This document shows positions 1 to 4,507 of a stretch of DNA of 5,994 nt, one piece after another (positions within the stretch are counted from its first letter, which is position 1; each line of letters begins with the position of its first letter). The DNA is from Butyrivibrio sp. (GTDB taxonomy: Bacteria > Bacillota_A > Clostridia > Lachnospirales > Lachnospiraceae). The notes beneath the pieces are model-generated. The model saw only the letters and a list, made by a program, of their open reading frames with translations. It was not told the origin of the DNA and made no database searches. The DNA is taken from NCBI RefSeq assembly GCF_024699075.1, contig NZ_JAILQF010000211.1, positions 1 to 5,994 of the forward strand, read 5' to 3'. Made by a program: the position numbers and the translations under genes.

Positions 1-1361
1 ACTGCAGAACTTGGAACTGATACAACCTGTGATACATCATCGATTATAAGCTTTACTTCTGCGCTCATACCGCTTCTTACTGTTTCATCAGCTTCAATCT
101 CAACATCTGCTTCAAAATAAGATACACCGCCTGATACAGTCGCTGCCTTGGCTATCTTGGTGATAGTGCCATCATATGTAGCTTCAAGCGCGTCTATAGA
201 TACGATGACGTTTTGTCCTTCTGTTACTCCAAGGATATCGTATTCACCTATCTTAACTGCGATCTTCATCTCACTATAATCAGTAACTGTAGCTACAGAA
301 CCTGTTGTAGTAACATAAGAACCGGCTTCTACAGGAACTGCAGAAACTATTCCATCTCTTGGAGATGTGATAGTACAGTCAGAAAGCTGCTTTTGAAGAT
401 CAGCAAGCTTTAACTGGTTAACTGAATCATTGCCCTGGGCAACAGCTGACTGGATAGTAAGCTGATAGCCTTCAAGCTCCTGATTAACTGCTAGAACAGC
501 CGCATTATAAGAGTCTATTGCATTAAGATAATTGATCTGTGCTGTAATAAGAGAATCATAAAGCTGAGTCAGGGAATTCTCTTCTTTCATCTTGGCTGCT
601 TCGAACTGAGACACTGCGTAGTTATATTCACTCCATGCACTATCAACCGATGTCTGTGCATCCTCTACTGCCCTTTTATAACTTGTGAGCGAATCCCCGC
701 TAAGGCCGTTATCTTCTGCCTTTGAAAGATCTTCCTGGGCCCGGGAAAGAGTTGTCTGCGCACTTGATACAGAAGTATATGCCGTATCTACGCTGTGAAT
801 AGCTGTGCTTATCTTATCTGACAGCTGCCTGTTATTGAGTTCAACTTCATTATTATAATTCTCCTGTGCTGTAACAAGGCTTGCAAATGCAGTATCGATA
901 CCGCTTAAAGCATTCTGAATTGTTGTATTAAGACCATTGTCGATTTCATATTTAAGGTCATCATAGGATTTCTGTGCCTGAGCTATACTTATGGCATTAC
1001 TTGCATCACTTGCATCCATTGTAGCTGTAAGCTGATCTATGGAGCTTTGTATACTATAAGTATCAAGCGTCATAAGAACATCGCCGGCTTTTACTTCATC
1101 ACCGACTTCAACCATGACCTCTGTTACCTTTACACCTGTTACTTCCGGGATTATTTCTGAAGAATTTACAGGCTCTGTAGTACCTGTAAATGTATGATAT
1201 GTCTGAATATCACGAAGAGTAGCTACGTCATCTGTGTACATGGATTCTGCAACATTATTTGCAGCATTTCTAAAATACAAGACAATTGCTATTATGACTA
1301 CCGCAATAATCCCCCACTTAATAAACCTCTTCCAAGTCTTCTTTTTGATTTTTGCACTCAT
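1..1361 (-). CDS. HlyD/MacA-family membrane fusion (periplasmic adaptor-like) protein of an efflux system, C-terminus cut by window edge
   Basis: 453 codons are visible and the frame is open to base 1. Seen: a Lys/Arg-rich N-terminus (residues 1-15), one TM segment (about 16-30), then an extracytoplasmic body. A first lipoyl half-motif lies at about 69-103 (PEVTGVKVTEVMVEVGDEVKAG). A long helical, Ala/Ser/Gln-rich hairpin covers about 105-325. The second lipoyl half at about 328-362 has the family signature CTITSPRDGIVS, and a beta-barrel-like part (about 365-440) contains GEYDILGVTEGQNV. In this family the adaptor links an inner-membrane pump, often a MacB-type ABC transporter, to substrate release; in Gram-positives it works without an outer-membrane channel. 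The pump gene is inferred to lie beyond base 1. The ATG at 1361 is the first possible start, because an in-frame TAA sits two codons upstream. GAAAGGG (1373-1379) is an acceptable ribosome site, though 11 nt away. The family is certain; the substrate is unknown. Confidence 0.92.
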   Translation of the reverse strand, partial: MSAKIKKKTWKRFIKWGIIAVVIIAIVLYFRNAANNVAESMYTDDVATLRDIQTYHTFTGTTEPVNSSEIIPEVTGVKVTEVMVEVGDEVKAGDVLMTLDTYSIQSSIDQLTATMDASDASNAISIAQAQKSYDDLKYEIDNGLNTTIQNALSGIDTAFASLVTAQENYNNEVELNNRQLSDKISTAIHSVDTAYTSVSSAQTTLSRAQEDLSKAEDNGLSGDSLTSYKRAVEDAQTSVDSAWSEYNYAVSQFEAAKMKEENSLTQLYDSLITAQINYLNAIDSYNAAVLAVNQELEGYQLTIQSAVAQGNDSVNQLKLADLQKQLSDCTITSPRDGIVSAVPVEAGSYVTTTGSVATVTDYSEMKIAVKIGEYDILGVTEGQNVIVSIDALEATYDGTITKIAKAATVSGGVSYFEADVEIEADETVRSGMSAEVKLIIDDVSQVVSVPSSA

Positions 1362-1418
1362 TAGTTACAACACCCTTTCAATATCCCAGCTTAGATTTTT
1401 TAGAAAAAAATTCAGATA

Positions 1419-1443
1419 TTCAACTCAATCATATTGAGTCAAA
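1419..1443. repeat. Inverted repeat, possible operator of the membrane fusion protein gene
   Basis: The perfect core is ACTCAAT-CAT-ATTGAGT (1423-1439), with 7-bp arms and a 3-nt centre. Extended outward to 11-bp arms it still matches at 9 of 11 positions. It lies just downstream of the TATAAT box at 1457-1462 (minus), at roughly +8 to +32 of the inferred transcript and about 58 nt before the start codon. This is where a dimeric repressor of MarR or TetR type would sit to control an efflux gene. No such regulator gene is in the window. A short mRNA hairpin is the alternative. Confidence 0.5.
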
Positions 1444-1456
1444 TTTGTCTTTTATG

Positions 1457-1485
1457 ATTATACACACTTTTTTCACAAAATTGAC
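1457..1485 (-). promoter_or_regulatory. Putative sigma-A-type promoter for the membrane fusion protein gene
   Basis: On the minus strand a perfect TATAAT lies at 1462-1457. The hexamer 17 nt upstream (GTCAAT, 1485-1480) is a poor -35 box, so the call rests on the -10 and on position. Transcription would start near 1450, giving a leader of about 90 nt containing the inverted repeat at 1419-1443. The upstream gene ends in a terminator, so a separate promoter is expected. -10-like hexamers are common in DNA this AT-rich. Confidence 0.4.
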
Positions 1486-1554
1486 GGCTTTATACTTTTT
1501 TCAGAAGATTTATAATATGCTAATAATTTAAATTACGTTAATTATATACTTATT

Positions 1555-1583
1555 AAAGGCGGAGGTTTTACTCCGCCTTTTTT
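1555..1583. terminator. Rho-independent terminator hairpin, probably bidirectional
   Basis: The stem is AAAGGCGGAG (1555-1564) with CTCCGCCTTT (1571-1580), 10 bp, and the loop is GTTTTA. On the minus strand it starts immediately after the TAA stop of the EAL-domain gene and is followed by TTTAATAA, a weak U-tract. On the plus strand it is followed by TTTTTT (1578-1583), a stronger U-tract. It should end the phosphodiesterase transcript and also block plus-strand transcription from entering the 3' end of that gene. Confidence 0.85.
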
Positions 1584-3522
1584 AGAGCCTCATCTCTTCG
1601 AGTATACGAAGACGCCTGTTGTTATAAACATAGGATACAAGCTGATCTGCAGGAAGCGCCTTCGAAAAATAAAATCCCTGAAGATACTCGCATCCCATAT
1701 CTCTTAGCTTTTCAGCCATGTTATGGGTTTCAACTCCCTCCGCAACTATCTCATAGCCCCTTTGTCTGAAAGTTTTAATGATATCTGGAAGAACATCAGA
1801 CTCTCCATTAAAAAATGACCATACAAGTGACTTATCAATTTTTACTATTTTAAAAGGAAGCTCTAAAAGCTCAACAAGGTTTGAGTAACCTGTACCGTAA
1901 TCATCAAGAGAGAAGGTACTGCCCCTTTCTATGATTTTGTTCATCATCTCATTTAATATCTTGCCATCCGTCATAGCAGATTCTGTAATCTCGAAATTGA
2001 TCTGTCTTGGATCTACCTCATATCTGTCCATGATATTAAAAAGTTCTGATACAATTTCTCCCGACTTACACTGAATAGGGGATAAGTTGACTTCTATAAA
2101 CTTAACTCCAAGATCTTCCATATCACGCTCTCTTATAAAAGAGCACACCTGTTCAAAGACCTGGGCTCCTATAAAACCGATAGTTCCATTTCTTTCTGCT
2201 ATCGGAATAAATTCTTCAGGCTCTATAATTCCCAGCTCTTCATCTTCAAGCCTTGCAAGAGCTTCAATTGATATGATCTTTTCATTTTGGGTCGAATATA
2301 TGGGCTGGAAGGCAACATTTATCCTTCTTTCTCTTATTGCCTTACTGACAGCATGCTCAACCTTTATTCCTTCTCTTATTTCTTCGATTCTCTCTGCGCT
2401 TATATTCTCTGTTATCTCATTGTCCTTCATCTCAGCATTTATAAGGCCCTCTTCAAGCGAATCAAATACTTCACGAATGCTCATCTTAGGGACATCAGCG
2501 CCTAGATGCGCCATGTGAATCTTGAAAGTAACCTTACCTTCATCTTCACCCCAGGGCATCTCAAAACGTCTTCTTATAGCCTGCTCTATCTGCTTATGAT
2601 TACTGCTTGTCTCAAAGAGAAGAGCAAATCTTCCCCTATGCATATAGAAAAGGCTTATTCCCTTGATCTGCTCTGTGATCTCATCTGCTATGCTGTGAAG
2701 AACTCTCATGAGCTTTCTTCTTCCATATATGCTTTCAAGTACAGGAAAGTTCTCGATTCCTATAACGCTTATATCTATAGGATCACCATATTCAAGCTTC
2801 TCATCTATAACTTCACCAAAAGCCCACTGGTTATAGATACCTGTATCTGCATCTGTGAACTGTGAAGGATTTTGTATATCGAGATATATTATTAGTATGG
2901 CTGCTGTATTAAATATTCCTTCAAGAAGAACATCCGGGAAAATAAGCCCCTGCAATATCATTCCTGTAAGAGACAATACCCAGAATCCTATCGTATACAT
3001 CATTCTGCGAGGTGCCATATGTCCCTTGTAAAACCATGCATATGAAAGAGGAAGGAAAAAATAGAAAGCAAGAAATATCATCCATGTATAATAGTATCCC
3101 CAGCCCCTATGATATACGCCTCCCTCATCAATATAGAAAAATAAGCGTGTAACAGGAGTCATGATCACAGATAAAAAAGATACCAGATATGGAAATGCAA
3201 TTATAAACCAGGCCTTTCTGCCTATATTTTTGCTACGACCTGTCATTGCGATAGTAAATATGGCAAAAGACCATATCTCCATAATATAGCAGGCATAATA
3301 GACCATATTGACTATATAATGTGAAGCTACAGAATAGTCTGATGGCTTTTGAGCCATCCCACATGCAATAATATTCATTATACAGCTTACTATCTGCAGG
3401 CTTATAAGCCAGGAAAAATAATTCCAGGACCTGAAAGGAAGATGCTTCTTCCAAAGATCAGACAGTATCAGTACCACTGAGATCATAAGTGCTGCTATTT
3501 CAAAATAAACATTCCAGACCAT
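1582..3522 (-). CDS. Seven-TM membrane protein with degenerate GGDEF and intact EAL domain: probable c-di-GMP phosphodiesterase
   Basis: 646 residues. About seven hydrophobic helices fill residues 6-216 (roughly 6-21, 35-54, 70-93, 104-122, 145-165, 176-195, 200-215), forming a probable membrane sensor. A GGDEF fold follows (about 222-370): it begins DADTGIYNQWAF, but the catalytic GGDEF is replaced by HRGRF (295-299) and no RxxD inhibitory site is visible, so cyclase activity is not expected. The EAL domain (about 390-635) keeps the catalytic set: EAL (420-422), N479 in VNLSP, E511 and E514 in FEITES, D540-D541 in DDYGTGYSNL, K561 in KIDKS, E595 in AEGVET and Q615 in LQGFYF. EAL domains of this type hydrolyse c-di-GMP to pGpG using two metal ions. 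I chose the ATG at 3522, 8 nt after GGGGAG (3531-3536); a TTG one codon upstream (3525) is possible but less well spaced. The signal sensed is unknown. Confidence 0.94.
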   Translation of the reverse strand: MVWNVYFEIAALMISVVLILSDLWKKHLPFRSWNYFSWLISLQIVSCIMNIIACGMAQKPSDYSVASHYIVNMVYYACYIMEIWSFAIFTIAMTGRSKNIGRKAWFIIAFPYLVSFLSVIMTPVTRLFFYIDEGGVYHRGWGYYYTWMIFLAFYFFLPLSYAWFYKGHMAPRRMMYTIGFWVLSLTGMILQGLIFPDVLLEGIFNTAAILIIYLDIQNPSQFTDADTGIYNQWAFGEVIDEKLEYGDPIDISVIGIENFPVLESIYGRRKLMRVLHSIADEITEQIKGISLFYMHRGRFALLFETSSNHKQIEQAIRRRFEMPWGEDEGKVTFKIHMAHLGADVPKMSIREVFDSLEEGLINAEMKDNEITENISAERIEEIREGIKVEHAVSKAIRERRINVAFQPIYSTQNEKIISIEALARLEDEELGIIEPEEFIPIAERNGTIGFIGAQVFEQVCSFIRERDMEDLGVKFIEVNLSPIQCKSGEIVSELFNIMDRYEVDPRQINFEITESAMTDGKILNEMMNKIIERGSTFSLDDYGTGYSNLVELLELPFKIVKIDKSLVWSFFNGESDVLPDIIKTFRQRGYEIVAEGVETHNMAEKLRDMGCEYLQGFYFSKALPADQLVSYVYNNRRLRILEEMRL

Positions 3523-3530
3523 CAATATAT

Positions 3531-3536
3531 CTCCCC
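3531..3536 (-). promoter_or_regulatory. Ribosome binding site of the EAL-domain gene
   Basis: GGGGAG on the minus strand lies 8 nt before the ATG at 3522 and 5 nt before the in-frame TTG at 3525. The spacing and the stronger codon favour the ATG. Confidence 0.7.
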
Positions 3537-3566
3537 AAAAATCATATTTATTATTAATGCATAAAA

Positions 3567-3594
3567 TTGCAAAAAACTGTTATACTGTTATACA
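3567..3594 (+). promoter_or_regulatory. Putative promoter of thrH
   Basis: TTGCAA (3567-3572) and TATACA (3589-3594) are separated by 16 nt, four matches out of six to each sigma-A consensus box. Transcription would start near 3601, giving a leader of about 30 nt. TTGCAA is its own reverse complement, so it could also act as a -35 for the divergent EAL-domain gene, although no good -10 follows at the right distance on that strand. Confidence 0.45.
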
Positions 3595-3602
3595 GCTGTT
3601 AA
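3577..3602 (+). repeat. Short CTGTTA direct-repeat cluster over the thrH promoter
   Basis: CTGTTATA occurs twice head to tail (3577-3584, 3585-3592), and CTGTTAA follows at 3596-3602. The second and third copies flank the 8-bp palindrome ACAGCTGT (3592-3599). The cluster covers the inferred -10 box and start site. It could bind a regulator, or be chance in AT-rich DNA. Confidence 0.35.
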
Positions 3603-3616
3603 GTAAAAAGTTTTTC

Positions 3617-3622
3617 AGGAGG
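3617..3622 (+). promoter_or_regulatory. Consensus ribosome binding site of thrH
   Basis: A perfect AGGAGG lies 7 nt before the ATG at 3630. It fixes the start codon and predicts efficient translation. Confidence 0.85.
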
Positions 3623-3629
3623 AAATTTT

Positions 3630-4235
3630 ATGTTTGTTACATGTTTAGATCTTGAAGGTGTTCTTGTTCCGGAAATCTGGATTGCATTTTCAAAGGCAAG
3701 TGGTATACCCGAACTCAAAAAGACAACCAGAGATGAGCCTGATTATGACAAGCTCATGAAATGGAGACTCGGCATTCTTAAAGAGCACGGTCTTGGCCTC
3801 AAAGAGATCCAGGAGACAATTGCAACTATCGATCCTATGCCCGGTGCTAAAGAGTTTCTTGATGAGCTTCGCTCTTTGTCACAGGTAATTATTATTTCTG
3901 ATACATTCCAGGAATTCGCAAGTCCTCTTATGAAGAAACTTGGAATGCCTACTATATTCTGTAATAGCCTTGAAGTCGCTCCAAATGGTGAGATAACAGG
4001 TTTTAAGATGAGATGCGACCACAGTAAGCTTTCTACTGTAAAAGCACTTCAGTCAATCGGCTTTGAAACGATCGCAAGCGGAGACAGCTATAACGACCTT
4101 GAGATGATAAAAGCCAGTAAAGCCGGCTTCCTTTTCAAGTCAACTGATCAGATCAAAGCTGATAACCCTGATCTTCCTGCTTTCGAAACCTATGACGAAC
4201 TTATGAATGCAATCAAAGGTGCTATGAATCTTTGA
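3630..4235 (+). CDS. thrH: ThrH: HAD-superfamily phosphoserine phosphatase / homoserine phosphotransferase
   Basis: 201 residues, close to the roughly 205 of Pseudomonas ThrH as I recall it, and alike from end to end (CLDLEGVLVPEIWIAF, then TTRD-PDYD-LMK). All HAD motifs are present: the motif I nucleophile D7 and the following E9 (DLEG), motif II S90 (ISDTF), motif III K133, and motif IV G151-D152 and D156 (GDSYND). The small helical cap lies at about 14-75. It is a soluble cytoplasmic enzyme with Mg2+ expected as cofactor. Characterised ThrH dephosphorylates phosphoserine and can transfer that phosphate to homoserine, linking serine and threonine synthesis. Here it stands alone, divergent from the c-di-GMP phosphodiesterase and closed by its own terminator, with no serine or threonine pathway gene in view. 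Phosphotransferase activity in this organism is inferred from homology. Confidence 0.93.
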   Translation: MFVTCLDLEGVLVPEIWIAFSKASGIPELKKTTRDEPDYDKLMKWRLGILKEHGLGLKEIQETIATIDPMPGAKEFLDELRSLSQVIIISDTFQEFASPLMKKLGMPTIFCNSLEVAPNGEITGFKMRCDHSKLSTVKALQSIGFETIASGDSYNDLEMIKASKAGFLFKSTDQIKADNPDLPAFETYDELMNAIKGAMNL

Positions 4236-4288
4236 TATATCTTATTTAGCTCCACCTACTATAATATCATATATTTTAAAACTTTGAT

Positions 4289-4348
4289 GACTACTGCCAT
4301 TAGAATCTAGTATAGATTATCTCTAATGGCAGTAGTCTTTATTTTTTT
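4289..4348 (+). terminator. Strong rho-independent terminator of thrH
   Basis: A perfect 16-bp stem, GACTACTGCCATTAGA (4289-4304) with TCTAATGGCAGTAGTC (4322-4337), is followed by TTTATTTTTTT (4338-4348). The loop can fold further as ATCTA-GTA-TAGAT (4305-4317). It lies 53 nt after the thrH stop and separates thrH from the chemotaxis gene. The stem is longer than most terminator stems. Confidence 0.9.
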
Positions 4349-4371
4349 CATACTTTTAATCAAATATCTTA

Positions 4372-4399
4372 TAATCATTTTACAAAATTATGTCGATAA
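4372..4399 (+). promoter_or_regulatory. Putative flagellar-sigma (sigma-28/sigma-D) type promoter of the chemotaxis receptor gene
   Basis: GTCGATAA (4392-4399) matches seven of eight positions of the known sigma-28 -10 consensus GCCGATAA. The -35 candidate TAAT (4372-4375), 16 nt upstream, matches TAAA at three of four positions. Chemotaxis receptors are classic targets of this sigma factor. A TATAAT at 4370-4375 could instead be a sigma-A -10 box, but its -35 is poor. The transcript leader would be about 100 nt. Confidence 0.4.
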
Positions 4400-4420
4400 A
4401 AATTTTAAAGTAGGTTCTAA

Positions 4421-4452
4421 AAATAATTGCACTTTAAACGGTGCAATAATTT
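4421..4452. repeat. Inverted repeat in the leader of the chemotaxis receptor gene
   Basis: The arms AAATAATTGCAC (4421-4432) and GTGCAATAATTT (4441-4452) match at 11 of 12 positions around an 8-nt centre (TTTAAACG). The inner 7 bp (ATTGCAC/GTGCAAT) are perfect. It lies about 20 nt after the -10 candidate and 55 nt before the ATG. It could be an operator or an mRNA hairpin. With no T-run after it, it is not a terminator. Confidence 0.55.
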
Positions 4453-4455
4453 GAA

Positions 4456-4475
4456 ATGACAATTTTCCCTGTCAT
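4456..4475 (+). repeat. Small second hairpin in the same leader
   Basis: ATGACA (4456-4461) pairs with TGTCAT (4470-4475) around an 8-nt loop. It lies directly downstream of the larger inverted repeat and 32 nt before the start codon. It is short enough to be chance; if real, the leader would carry two stem-loops in tandem. Confidence 0.3.
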
Positions 4476-4496
4476 AAGATGTTTCAGCATCAGAAA

Positions 4497-4503
4497 GTGA
4501 GGA
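4497..4503 (+). promoter_or_regulatory. Ribosome binding site of the chemotaxis receptor gene
   Basis: GTGAGGA, with core GAGG at 4499-4502, lies 5 nt before the ATG at 4508 and supports that start. Confidence 0.7.
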
Positions 4504-4507
4504 TTTA

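Noticed and set aside
213..413. Open frame of 66 codons on the plus strand
   Set aside because: It lies antisense within the membrane fusion protein frame, has a Cys/Ser/Tyr-rich translation without motifs, and lacks a ribosome site.
1234..1437. Open frame of 67 codons on the plus strand
   Set aside because: It overlaps the start, TM region and leader of the fusion protein gene on the other strand; its hydrophobic look comes from the complement of that TM segment and AT-rich leader.
1481..1516. TTGACG with TATAAT as a plus-strand promoter
   Set aside because: The spacer is 24 nt, too long for a sigma-A promoter; the alternative TTTATA box with 16 nt is the one discussed as a finding.
2087..2865. 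Three overlapping plus-strand open frames (up to 143 codons) inside the EAL-domain gene
   Set aside because: They are Ser/Ile/Leu-rich shadows of a gene whose catalytic residues are intact on the minus strand, and have no family resemblance.
3233..3454. Minus-strand open frame of 73 codons in another frame of the EAL-domain gene
   Set aside because: It is fully contained in the TM region of the real gene with no supporting start signal.
3523..3525. TTG as start codon of the EAL-domain gene
   Set aside because: The adjacent in-frame ATG at 3522 has better spacing from GGGGAG and adds or removes only one residue.
4400..4507. c-di-GMP riboswitch before the chemotaxis receptor
   Set aside because: Attractive next to a c-di-GMP enzyme, but I see neither the conserved GEMM core segments nor the expected paired helices.
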